The notes under the pieces: model-generated | Told to the model about the DNA's origin: nothing | Database searches by the model: none | Seen by the model: only the letters and a program-made list of their open reading frames with translations | Shown here: positions 18,016 through 24,976 of the stretch, one piece after another | Numbering within the stretch: position 1 is the first letter of the stretch | Layout: each line of letters starts with the position of its first letter | Position numbers and translations under genes: made by a program | NCBI GenBank assembly: GCA_964434165.1 | Contig: CAYSUS010000096.1 | Coordinates: 1-27,823, forward strand | Source: CAYSUS01 sp964434165 | Lineage (GTDB): Bacteria; Planctomycetota; Planctomycetia; Pirellulales; Thermoguttaceae | Length of the DNA stretch: 27,823 nt | Direction: 5' to 3'

Positions 18016-18071
18016 GACTGGCCGTCTCGGCGCGGCGAATGTGGGCCCGCACGGGCGCCCGAGTTTTACAC

Positions 18072-18101
18072 AATCTACCTGTCGCCCGTCGGGAAGGTCA
18101 A
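18072..18101 (-). promoter_or_regulatory. Promoter of the acetyltransferase gene
   Basis: On the minus strand, TTGACC (18101-18096), 18 bases, and TAGATT (18077-18072). The TGA inside the -35 box is the stop codon of the endonuclease IV gene. The leader is about 50 bases. Confidence 0.5.
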
Positions 18102-19048
18102 CGCGCTGGAATCCACAGGCTTTCGAAGTCTATCGCACCGTGGAACCGGGGCCCAGACCTCGCAGGTCTCGAGGACTTCGGAGGTTTGCCGGGCGTGGCG
18201 CCCAGCGCCCGCAGCTTCCGCAGGTTGACCACGTCCCAGTCCTGCCTGCCGGTCTTGCCCTTGGGCGTCTCCAGGTACATCGGCACCCGGCGGAAGCGGC
18301 GGTCGCGCAGAAGCAAACGAAACGCCTCGGAGCCCAGGTGTCCACGGCCGATATGCGCGTGGCGATCGACGCGCGAGCCCAGGGGGCGCGCGCTGTCGTT
18401 AAGGTGGAACGCCCGGATCCGCGCCAGCCCGACGACCTGGTCGAACGCCCGCATCGTGGCCCGATAGTCCTTCTGGGTTCCCAGCGGGTAGCCGGCCGCG
18501 AACACGTGGCAAGTGTCGAAGCACACACCCAGCCGGTCGGGGTCCCGGACCGCGTCGAGGATCGCCGCCAGGTGCTCGAACCGCCAGCCCAGCGAGGTGC
18601 CTTGCCCGGCCGTGGTCTCCAGCAGGCAGCGGGCGGCGAGCCCGCGGGTCTGGGCGTGGATCTCGTCGAGGGCCGCGGCCACGCGCTTCAGCCCCCGCGC
18701 TACGCTGCTCGAGGTGTACGCCCCAGGGTGGGTGACGACGCCGGGGATGCCAAGGGTCTCGGCACGGTGCATCTCCACGACGAAAGCGTCGATGGATCGC
18801 TTCCAAAGCCGCTTCTGCGGGGCGGCCAGATTGATGAGGTAGGAATCGTGCGCGATCGGGTGTCCGATGCGGAGGCTCGTGAGGGCCGCGCGAAACCGCG
18901 CGACCTCCTCGGGCGTGATGTCCCTGGCCCGCCACTGGTTGTTGTTCTTCGTGAAGAGCTGCACCACCTCGCAGTCGACTTCGGCCGCGCGCTCGACGGC
19001 CTTGTGGTATCCACCGGCGATGGATTGGTGGGCGCCGAGCAGGGGCAT
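18098..19048 (-). CDS. nfo: Endonuclease IV (AP endonuclease)
   Basis: A 316-residue TIM-barrel AP endonuclease, which cuts 5' of abasic sites in base excision repair using three zinc ions. All nine expected ligands are at the expected spacing: His67, His107, Glu144, Asp178, His181, His215, Asp228, His230 and Glu260. They lie in motifs such as AHDSY, LLETTAGQG, CFDTCHVFAAGYP, FHLNDS, RHAHIGRG and ETPKG. The family usually ends about 20-25 residues after the last ligand; here there are about 34 further residues (GATPGKPPKSSRPARSGPRF and onward), partly encoded by a palindromic repeat at 18154-18188. The start is ATG 19048, giving the canonical N-terminus MPLLGAHQSIAGG; the in-frame extension to 19159 is unlikely. 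Confidence 0.94.
   Translation of the reverse strand: MPLLGAHQSIAGGYHKAVERAAEVDCEVVQLFTKNNNQWRARDITPEEVARFRAALTSLRIGHPIAHDSYLINLAAPQKRLWKRSIDAFVVEMHRAETLGIPGVVTHPGAYTSSSVARGLKRVAAALDEIHAQTRGLAARCLLETTAGQGTSLGWRFEHLAAILDAVRDPDRLGVCFDTCHVFAAGYPLGTQKDYRATMRAFDQVVGLARIRAFHLNDSARPLGSRVDRHAHIGRGHLGSEAFRLLLRDRRFRRVPMYLETPKGKTGRQDWDVVNLRKLRALGATPGKPPKSSRPARSGPRFHGAIDFESLWIPAR
18154..18188. repeat. Palindromic dispersed repeat, copy 2, inside the nfo 3' end
   Basis: Contains AGACCT-CGC-AGGTCT (18155-18169) and the core GTCTCGAGGAC, followed by TTCGGAGGTTTG. It aligns over 35 bp with 11074-11108. The outer ends (CAGACCT, AGGTTTG) can also pair, closing a longer imperfect hairpin. It is in frame and adds residues to the endonuclease C-terminus. 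Confidence 0.55.
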
Positions 19049-19177
19049 TCGGGGCTTTCCTGTTCCGATTCCGTCGGGCAGCTCTCCCGCGCGGTGGCGA
19101 ACAACGGCCTGGGCGCGATTATCGGAGCGGGCGACGCGTCGCTCCACCCCCCGGCGCAACCGGTCAAATCGTCATGC

Positions 19178-19207
19178 TTGCAATAATCCCTTGCGTTGCC
19201 GTACAAT
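19178..19207 (+). promoter_or_regulatory. Promoter of the membrane-anchored hypothetical gene
   Basis: TTGCAA (19178-19183), 18 bases, and TACAAT (19202-19207). The predicted transcript starts near 19214, about 44 bases before the ATG at 19258. Confidence 0.5.
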
Positions 19208-19236
19208 ACAAGTGCACGGTGGCGTAGCTGCATGGT

Positions 19237-19250
19237 CCCGTTGTCACGGG
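19237..19250 (+). promoter_or_regulatory. Leader hairpin next to the ribosome binding site
   Basis: CCCGT (19237-19241) and ACGGG (19246-19250) form a stem with a TGTC loop. Its 3' arm borders and partly includes the G-run (19247-19253) that serves as the ribosome site for the ATG at 19258, so the fold could limit translation. Confidence 0.3.
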
Positions 19251-19257
19251 GGGTAGA

Positions 19258-19749
19258 ATGGCCGAGACGCTGTGGATTCTCGTGCCAACCGCGGTGGTCG
19301 TTGGCGCTGGAGTAGCCCTGGTGTGGCGACCTTTACGTGGGGCTTTTCGTCGATTCCGGCTGGCCGACGCCCGTCGCGACTTCCACTGGCAGCGGGAGCG
19401 ACTCGAAGCGAAGTTCGTCAAGCTCGCCTGGGCGAACACCAAGACCAGCAGCACGCGGTGGGTGGATTGCGAATTCGAGGACGACGTGGCCTACGTCCGC
19501 AATCGCAATTCCGGCGAGCTGGCCGCCTTTGTCGAGGTGACCATCGCCGTGGTCACGCCCGCCGATCCGATCGACCTGGAAGGCGAAGCCCCCCACCGGT
19601 ATCGGGTGGGCACGGCCATCTTCCGCTTCGACCGCAACCGTTGGGAAACGGACGGTCGGGCGATTCTCAATCTCAGCCCGGCCGAGGCCATCCGCTTCTA
19701 CCAGGACGACCTGGAGATCGTGGGCGAGGAGGCCGTGGGCGGGGCGTAG
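19258..19749 (+). CDS. Conserved planctomycete membrane-anchored hypothetical protein
   Basis: A 163-residue protein with one N-terminal helix (TLWILVPTAVVVGAGVALVW) followed by basic residues, so the remainder should be in the cytoplasm. The soluble part begins ARRDFHWQRERLEAKFVKLA and contains WVDCEFEDDVAYVRNRNSGELAAFVEVTI and FRFDRNRWETDGRAILNLSP, ending AIRFYQDDLEIV. I recall similar proteins as a conserved planctomycete family without a known function. The domain looks alpha/beta and has no catalytic motif that I recognise. The start is supported by a G-rich ribosome site and an upstream promoter. Confidence 0.8.
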   Translation: MAETLWILVPTAVVVGAGVALVWRPLRGAFRRFRLADARRDFHWQRERLEAKFVKLAWANTKTSSTRWVDCEFEDDVAYVRNRNSGELAAFVEVTIAVVTPADPIDLEGEAPHRYRVGTAIFRFDRNRWETDGRAILNLSPAEAIRFYQDDLEIVGEEAVGGA

Positions 19750-19980
19750 CCGCGGCTGGTCTTCGGAGGGGTTGGTCGTCGGACATGCGTCTCCTCCCTT
19801 AGTCTGCCGCCATCTTTCGTGTGCGGTCGCTACTGCCGGCAACCTCGGCAGATCCGTTACCTGCGGATCAACCAGACTAAACCGTACAATCGGACCTCGA
19901 ATCTTCGAATCCGGCCGCTTACCCCTCGATGAGAGGGGCTTCCTGTTGGAGCGGTCGGAGCGGTTGTTCCGATACTGAGT
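19750..19980. other. Intergenic region with two hairpins and a possible -10 box
   Basis: GATCCG (19851-19856) pairs with CGGATC (19864-19869), and CCCCTC (19922-19927) pairs with GAGGGG (19933-19938). TACAAT at 19885-19890 could be a -10 box for the next gene, but no good -35 box precedes it. No gene is seen. Confidence 0.35.
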
Positions 19981-20571
19981 GTGCTGCTGGTTATTGCCGT
20001 GTGCCCCAACGCGGGCGATCTGTCGATCGAGGACGGAGCTGTGCTTCTACCCAACGCGTCTGTTGCGCTCAAGGTGCGCGCGTGCACCCCCTGTACGGCC
20101 TGCTGCGTGGAGTTGCCGATCCCCGCGGGGGCGGTGAGCTACGACCTGAAGCCGCCAGGCGCCCCATGCCCGCACCTCTGCTCGACGGGCTGCGCGGCCT
20201 ATTCCGAGCGGCCCACGATGTGCCGCGATTTCGAGTGCGCGTGGCTGAGCGACCCGAGCTGGCCCGATGGCTGGCGGCCCGATCGTTGCGGGCTCCTGTG
20301 CCTCCGGGAGATGCTGCATGACCAGGTGCCCGCCGCCGCCGTGTACGAAATCGTGCCCGGGGCCCTCCAGAAGCGCAAGGCGACCTGGATCATCCAGGAG
20401 CTCCAGCGCACGACCTCGATCGTCGTCATCGTGGACCAGGAAGGACGGCGTCGCGGCGTGTTGGGCCATTGGCGAAGCGAGGCCGACGGAGAGGATCCGA
20501 TCGCGGTGCGTCTGGCTCCCCGATCCGGCCGATTCGTCGGCGCGGACCTGCCGCGGGCGCGATCGGCGTAG
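19981..20571 (+). CDS. YkgJ-like CxxCxxCC cluster protein
   Basis: A protein of up to 196 residues with the cysteine-rich domain of the YkgJ/Fliz-like CxxCxxCC family, thought to bind zinc or iron. The cysteines are Cys35, 38, 41 and 42 (CTPCTACC), Cys63, 67 and 71 (CPHLCSTGC) and Cys81 and 86 (MCRDFEC). The SERPTMCRDF segment is characteristic of the family. The last 90 residues, containing TSIVVIVDQEGRRRGVLGHW, are not part of the core and are unassigned. The start is uncertain: GTG 19981 gives a hydrophobic N-terminus, while GTG 20041 has GAGG 8 bases upstream and gives a shorter protein that begins near the first cysteines, as homologues do. Its cellular role is unknown. Confidence 0.78.
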   Translation: MLLVIAVCPNAGDLSIEDGAVLLPNASVALKVRACTPCTACCVELPIPAGAVSYDLKPPGAPCPHLCSTGCAAYSERPTMCRDFECAWLSDPSWPDGWRPDRCGLLCLREMLHDQVPAAAVYEIVPGALQKRKATWIIQELQRTTSIVVIVDQEGRRRGVLGHWRSEADGEDPIAVRLAPRSGRFVGADLPRARSA

Positions 20572-20865
20572 GCAGCCTTCTCCACCCAGTCGGGGAGTAG
20601 GTCGCCCAGCGCGTAACCTGGCCCCGGCTCAGCGCATCGGCTTCCGGTAAGGAATCCCCCGCGCGCAGCGTCTCCAGTGGAGCCGGGCGTTGTGGCCGGG
20701 ATCGCTTCGCCGCGGTGTTCCCCCGCCCGGCCGATTCGGCATAATATCTCAACGTCACCCGCCTTGGGCGCAGCGGCCCTTGCGTGTCGGAGTTGACGGG
20801 CCGCCCCGGACGTAGGCCTTCGGCAGATCAGCAGCAGACCATCAGCAGAGCGGACGGATCGATCC
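20572..20865. other. Intergenic region before the dsbD-like gene
   Basis: No convincing gene. CATAAT (20740-20745), overlapping TAATAT, is the only AT-rich block and could be the -10 box for the dsbD-like gene, with a poor -35 box (TGTTCC, 20716-20721) and a leader of about 115 bases. Confidence 0.3.
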
Positions 20866-23214
20866 ATGCGATACTCGCGCCCCATGCTTTTCATTCTCCG
20901 CCGATTGCGCGTGGTCGCCCTCGGCGCGGCCGCACTGACGCTCACTGTGGGCTCGGCGCTGGGCCAGGTCGGCGCGCAGCCGTTCGACGCCTTCAGCGGC
21001 GACTTCGGGCTGGGCGGCGAAAGCGACGTGGTCACGGTCTCCGCGCAGTACACCGCGCCGCAAGGCGGCAAGCCGGGCATGCTCTTCATCACGGCCGCCA
21101 TGAAGCCGGGCTGGCACATCTATTCGATCTCCCAGCCATCGGGCGGGCCGAAGCCCACGCAGATCAAGCTCGATCCGTCGGAGCAGTACCGCCTGGTCGG
21201 CCAGTTCGCCGCCCATCCGGCACCGGAGTCCAAGAAGGAGCCGATCTTCGACGGCCTGATGGTCCAGACCCACCACGACACCGTCACGTGGCACGCGCCG
21301 ATTCAATTGGCCGAGGGGGTCGATCCCCGGTCCTTGCGGATCGAGGGGCGAATCCAGGCCCAACCGTGCGAGGCCGACCGCTGCCTGGCGCCCCAGGACT
21401 TCCCCTTCGTGGCCGCGTTGGGACCGGGCGTGGAACTCCCCGCGGGCCAACCGGGCGATGGCGCCGCGAAGCCCGCCCCGCGCAGCGCGCTGCCCCGGTT
21501 GGCCGAGGACCAGACCCTGGCCGTGGCCGCGCAGTTCACGGGACCGGAGGGCGAGCGCCCCGCCGAGCTCCAGGTGGCCGTGGCGATCAAGCCCGACTGG
21601 TACATCTACAGCCTCACGCAGCCCGAGGGCGGGCCGAACAAGAGCGTCATCGACCTTGAGCCTTCCGACCAGTACGAGATGGCCGGCGAGCTGCGACCGA
21701 CGTCCGGGCCGAAGAGGGCTTCCGATCCGGCCTACCCCAACCTGGTCATCGAGAAGCACTACACCCAGGTCGTTTGGAGGGCACCCTTGAGGCTGGCCGA
21801 GGGTGTCGATCCCGCGAAGCTCCAGATCGCGGGGACGCTCAAGGCCCAGCCTTGCACGGCCGACAAGTGCCTCGCCCCGCAGAAGCTCCCCTTTACCGCG
21901 GCCTTGGGGCCGGGCTTCGCCACCGCCGGAGATGACGCGAAGTCCCAGGAGGGCGCCGCCGGATCGGTCGCGCCGCTCGACCCCGGGGACCTGGCCCTGA
22001 AACTGGCGTTGGCCTTCGCGGGCGGGCTCATCCTGAACCTCATGCCCTGCGTGCTGCCGGTGATCAGCCTCAAGCTGTTCTCCTTCCTGGAGCAGGCGGG
22101 CGAGAGGCGCGCCCGGGTCCTGGCGCTGAACTTGTGGTACACGCTCGGGCTGCTCTCGGTGTTCCTGGTGTTGGCGGCGTTCACCGCAGCCGTCGGCCAG
22201 GCATGGGGCGAACAGTTCACGCAGGCATGGTTCAAGATCGGCCTGACCGCGCTGGTGTTCGTCATGGCCCTGAGCTTCCTCGGCGTGTGGGAGATCCCCA
22301 TCCCGGGCTTCGTGGGCAGCGGCGCGGCCAGCGACCTGCAGCGGAAGGAGGGCGCGCTGGGGGCGTTCTTCAAAGGAGCCTTCGCGACGATCCTGGCCAC
22401 GCCGTGCAGCGGGCCGTTCCTCGGCTCGCTGTTCGGGTTCCTTCTCGGCCAGCCCGCCTACGTCGTGTATCTGATCTTCGGCTTCGTCGGGCTGGGCATG
22501 GCCTCACCCTACCTGGTGATCGGGGCCTTCCCGCACCTGATCCGATTCCTCCCCAGGCCGGGCGCGTGGATGGAGACCTTCAAGGAGGTGATGGGCTTCC
22601 TGCTTCTGGGTACCGTGGTGTTCCTGTTCAGCACGATCAGCGACAAGTACTTCGTCCCCACGCTCACGCTGCTGGTCGGCCTGTGGTTCGCCTGCTGGCT
22701 CATCGGGCGCACGCCGATCACCGCCTCGGTGCAGGCGAAGGCCGCGGCCTGGCTGGGTGGGATCGGGACGGCCGCCGTCGTCGGTCTTCTGGCCTTCACC
22801 GTGCTTCTCTACGAGTCGAAGATGCCCTGGAAGCCCTTCTCGCCCGAGGCCCTGGCCCAGGCCCGATCCGAGGGCAAGACCGTGATGGTCGATTTCACCG
22901 CCGACTGGTGCCTGACCTGCAAGACGAACCTCAAGCTGGCGATCGATACGCCCAAGGTCCGCGAGCTCGTGGAGGAGAACGACGTGGTGCCGCTCTTGGC
23001 CGACTGGACCGACGAATCGCCGATGATCAAAGAGGCCCTGAACGAGTTGGGCTACAACTCGATCCCCGTGCTGGCCATCTGGCCGGCCGGGGAGTCGGAG
23101 CCGATCGTCCTCGTCGATTTGCTGAGTCAGAGCCAGGTGGTTGAGGCACTGCAAGAGGCCGGCCCCTCGCGGGGCACGCCGAAGGCCAAGGCGGAGCAGG
23201 TGGCAATGGAGTAA
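20866..23214 (+). CDS. Thiol:disulfide interchange protein of the DsbD/ScsB type with two tandem alpha domains
   Basis: A 782-residue membrane protein that carries electrons from cytoplasmic thioredoxin to periplasmic thiols. A signal peptide (about 1-33) precedes two homologous DsbD-alpha-like domains, about 52-180 and 218-342. Each has the HIYS or YIYS segment, the pattern QP.GGP, and a cysteine pair: Cys168/Cys173 in PCEADRCLAPQ and Cys330/Cys335 in PCTADKCLAPQ. The eight-helix beta domain (about 375-645) has its two redox cysteines in LMPCVLPV (Cys395) and ATPCSGPF (Cys514). The C-terminal thioredoxin-like gamma domain has WCLTC (Cys682, Cys685) in DFTADWCLTCK. E. coli DsbD has only one alpha domain. 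ATG 20884 is an alternative start that leaves a more typical signal peptide. It converges on the next gene with a gap of only 8 bases. Confidence 0.93.
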   Translation: MRYSRPMLFILRRLRVVALGAAALTLTVGSALGQVGAQPFDAFSGDFGLGGESDVVTVSAQYTAPQGGKPGMLFITAAMKPGWHIYSISQPSGGPKPTQIKLDPSEQYRLVGQFAAHPAPESKKEPIFDGLMVQTHHDTVTWHAPIQLAEGVDPRSLRIEGRIQAQPCEADRCLAPQDFPFVAALGPGVELPAGQPGDGAAKPAPRSALPRLAEDQTLAVAAQFTGPEGERPAELQVAVAIKPDWYIYSLTQPEGGPNKSVIDLEPSDQYEMAGELRPTSGPKRASDPAYPNLVIEKHYTQVVWRAPLRLAEGVDPAKLQIAGTLKAQPCTADKCLAPQKLPFTAALGPGFATAGDDAKSQEGAAGSVAPLDPGDLALKLALAFAGGLILNLMPCVLPVISLKLFSFLEQAGERRARVLALNLWYTLGLLSVFLVLAAFTAAVGQAWGEQFTQAWFKIGLTALVFVMALSFLGVWEIPIPGFVGSGAASDLQRKEGALGAFFKGAFATILATPCSGPFLGSLFGFLLGQPAYVVYLIFGFVGLGMASPYLVIGAFPHLIRFLPRPGAWMETFKEVMGFLLLGTVVFLFSTISDKYFVPTLTLLVGLWFACWLIGRTPITASVQAKAAAWLGGIGTAAVVGLLAFTVLLYESKMPWKPFSPEALAQARSEGKTVMVDFTADWCLTCKTNLKLAIDTPKVRELVEENDVVPLLADWTDESPMIKEALNELGYNSIPVLAIWPAGESEPIVLVDLLSQSQVVEALQEAGPSRGTPKAKAEQVAME

Positions 23215-23272
23215 ACGGGATCTCACCTGCGGTCTGGGCCGCGCTTCGCGTCCACCGCGCCTGCTCCCGTTT
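23213..23272. terminator. Nested hairpin at a convergent gene end
   Basis: AAACGGGA (23213-23220) is perfectly complementary to TCCCGTTT (23265-23272). Inside, GCGGT (23229-23233) pairs with ACCGC (23254-23258), with a further small GCG/CGC stem. Each outer arm ends in a short T-run on the strand that would use it, so it could end both the dsbD-like gene and the facing gene, whose last codons it overlaps. Confidence 0.4.
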
Positions 23273-23588
23273 CTGCCTGGCGTTGAGACTGCTCCTCTTC
23301 GTGGGCTCTCATCGCGGCCGCCTCCCGGGCGAGCTTCCACTCGGGCCCCGGCGCGAAGTACTGCACGTCATCCGCCACGTAGTACGTGCTGGGCAGGACG
23401 GGCTCCGCGGCGCTCTCGGGCCGGGGCAGCCAGGGCTCGATCGCGCGCCATGCCCACGCCAATAACGGACCTCCAACAAGACACACCACCAGAAGCGTCC
23501 GCAGACTGAACTGGTACCGCAGCCATCGCTTTGGATGGGACGCTCTCACGCCCGCCGCCGGGCTCTCAGCGGCGTGTCGGGCCGCCAC
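23223..23588 (-). CDS. Small single-pass membrane protein with planctomycete 'FSLRTLL' motif
   Basis: A protein of 121 residues. The segment RYQFSLRTLLVVCLVGGPLLAWAW is the N-terminal membrane helix motif found in a very large number of otherwise unrelated planctomycete proteins. The tail is charged, rich in Ala, Glu and Gln, and includes a possible aromatic patch (YYVADDVQYFAPGPEWKLA). There is no enzyme motif and the function is unknown. The GTG start at 23588 is favoured because GGAGG lies 8 bases upstream; a GTG at 23603 would add five residues and lacks a ribosome site. Confidence 0.75.
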   Translation of the reverse strand: MAARHAAESPAAGVRASHPKRWLRYQFSLRTLLVVCLVGGPLLAWAWRAIEPWLPRPESAAEPVLPSTYYVADDVQYFAPGPEWKLAREAAAMRAHEEEQSQRQAETGAGAVDAKRGPDRR

Positions 23589-23623
23589 CTTCGTGTCCTC
23601 CACTGAGTAGCGTTCCCGGACCT

Positions 23624-23667
23624 CCTGCCCGCTGGTCGGGCAGGTGAACGAGGTTGGGAAGCCAACC
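23624..23667. other. Two hairpins between purM and the small membrane protein gene
   Basis: CCTGCCC-GCTGGTC-GGGCAGG (23624-23644) and GGTTGG-GAAG-CCAACC (23652-23667) are perfect stems of 7 and 6 bp. They lie after the purM stop on the minus strand (74 or more bases downstream) and may end that transcript. Otherwise the 153-base spacer holds no gene. Confidence 0.4.
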
Positions 23668-23741
23668 GTCCAGTCCTCAACCCCCGATCTCCTGCTTCGT
23701 CCCCGCCCTCCGTGTCTCCGAGGTTCCTTTCCGTCCGCGAG

Positions 23742-24809
23742 CTACCGCCATACCGCGCCGCGCGGCCCCGCCTCGGCCCGGCCGATGATCCAGCTCTCAA
23801 GCCCGCAGTCGGCCAACTGGTGCCGGATGCTGTTGGCGAAGTGCGGACGCACCATAAGGACCATGCCGATCCCCATGTTGAAGACGTGGTCCATCTCGGC
23901 CTCGTCGATTTGGCCCAATCGCTGGAGCCAGGGAAACACGGACGGGACCGTCCAGCTTCCGCGCTCGATGACCACGCGCACACCCTCGGGCACGATCCGC
24001 GCGAGGTTCTCCAGCAGTCCCCCGCCCGTGATGTGCGCGATGCCGTGGACGATGCTCTTGACGCGATAGTGAGAAAGGACTTGGCGCACGGCGCGGACGT
24101 AGATCCGCGTGGGCTGGAGAAGCTCCTCGCCCACCGTGCGTGCCAGCCCTTCGACGTAATCGCTCACGGCCAGGCCGGCGACCTCGAAAACCACCTTGCG
24201 CACCAGGCTGTAGCCGTTCGAGTGGAGGCCGCTGGAGGCGATGCCCACGGCCACGTCGTCGGGCACGATCGCCCGGCCGTCGATCAGGCTCCGCCGCTCG
24301 GCCACGCCCACGCAGAACCCGGCCAGGTCGTAGTCGCCCGGCGAGTACACGTCGGGCAGGATGGCCGTCTCGCCGCCGAGCAAAGCGCAGTCGGCCTGGA
24401 TGCAGCCCGCGGAGACGCCACGCACGATCTGTTCCAACAGCGGCGGATCGTCCCGGGGCATGGCCACGTAGTCGAGGAAGAACAGCGGCTCGGCCCCGCA
24501 GCACAATGCGTCGTTGGCACTCATGGCCACCAGGTCGATCCCCACGGACTCGTGCACGCCCGCCAGCGACGCCACCTTGAGCTTGGTCCCCACCCCGTCG
24601 GTGCATGCGATGAGCACGGGGTCGCGGTAGTTGCGGGCGAAGAGCCGGCTGGCAAAGTCGAGCTCGAACAGCCCCGCGAAGCCACCCTCGTTGCGGATTA
24701 CGCGCGGCGAGTGGGTCCGGGCAAGCAGCCCCGGCAGTCGGCCCATGGCCTGCTCGTACAGCTCAAGATCGACGCCAGCGTCCTTGTAAGTGGCTTTAGA
24801 CATGGGCAT
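23742..24809 (-). CDS. purM: Phosphoribosylformylglycinamidine cyclo-ligase (AIR synthetase)
   Basis: A 355-residue PurM, which makes aminoimidazole ribotide from FGAM with ATP in step 5 of purine synthesis, in the cytoplasm. Family motifs are in order: TYKDAGVD at the N-terminus, DGVGTKLKVA, GIDLVAMSANDALCCGAEPLFFLDY, GCALLGGETA-like DCALLGGETAILPDVY, GIASSGLHSNGYSLVRK, HGIAHITGGGLLENLARI and NMGIGMVLMV. Length is normal for the family. It stands alone, not in a pur operon. The start may be ATG 24809 or ATG 24803 (MSKATYKDAG, closer to homologues); neither has a strong ribosome site. A TAGAAT box lies about 26 bases upstream. Confidence 0.96.
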   Translation of the reverse strand: MPMSKATYKDAGVDLELYEQAMGRLPGLLARTHSPRVIRNEGGFAGLFELDFASRLFARNYRDPVLIACTDGVGTKLKVASLAGVHESVGIDLVAMSANDALCCGAEPLFFLDYVAMPRDDPPLLEQIVRGVSAGCIQADCALLGGETAILPDVYSPGDYDLAGFCVGVAERRSLIDGRAIVPDDVAVGIASSGLHSNGYSLVRKVVFEVAGLAVSDYVEGLARTVGEELLQPTRIYVRAVRQVLSHYRVKSIVHGIAHITGGGLLENLARIVPEGVRVVIERGSWTVPSVFPWLQRLGQIDEAEMDHVFNMGIGMVLMVRPHFANSIRHQLADCGLESWIIGRAEAGPRGAVWR

Positions 24810-24834
24810 TTCGCGGTGGCGCGGTGGGCCCCGT

Positions 24835-24840
24835 ATTCTA
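24835..24840 (-). promoter_or_regulatory. -10 box of purM
   Basis: TAGAAT on the minus strand, identical to the -10 box of the DUF1559 operon. No -35 box is recognisable at 16-18 bases. A start near 24828 would leave a leader of only about 20 bases. Confidence 0.4.
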
Positions 24841-24900
24841 GTCCAAACGCGGGCGAACGCGGAAGTGCCGTCGCGTGCCCCGCTGCGGCAGGGCAGCGGC

Positions 24901-24928
24901 TTGACAGGGCGCAGGGGGCATGCAGAAT
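24901..24928 (+). promoter_or_regulatory. Promoter of the cytochrome lipoprotein gene
   Basis: TTGACA (24901-24906), 16 bases, and CAGAAT (24923-24928). It is divergent from purM. The leader would be about 42 bases and ends with AAGGAG 7 bases before the ATG at 24977. Confidence 0.55.
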
Positions 24929-24976
24929 GTCTGATTCCGCCAATTCACCCCTGGGGACAACTCGAAGGAGCCATCG

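Noticed and set aside
19905..19920. TTCGAATCC resembling a tRNA T-loop
   Set aside because: No matching T-stem, acceptor stem or anticodon arm around it.
20572..20705. Possible minus-strand protein remnant (segment reading GPGYALGDLLPDWVEKAAYA)
   Set aside because: It looks protein-like and has GC-rich third positions, but it has no start or stop context, no recognised family, and runs into the end of the YkgJ-like gene.
23700..23730. Possible third copy of the palindromic repeat (CTCCGTGTCTCCGAGGTTCC)
   Set aside because: Only short words are shared with the two copies and the leading hairpin is absent.
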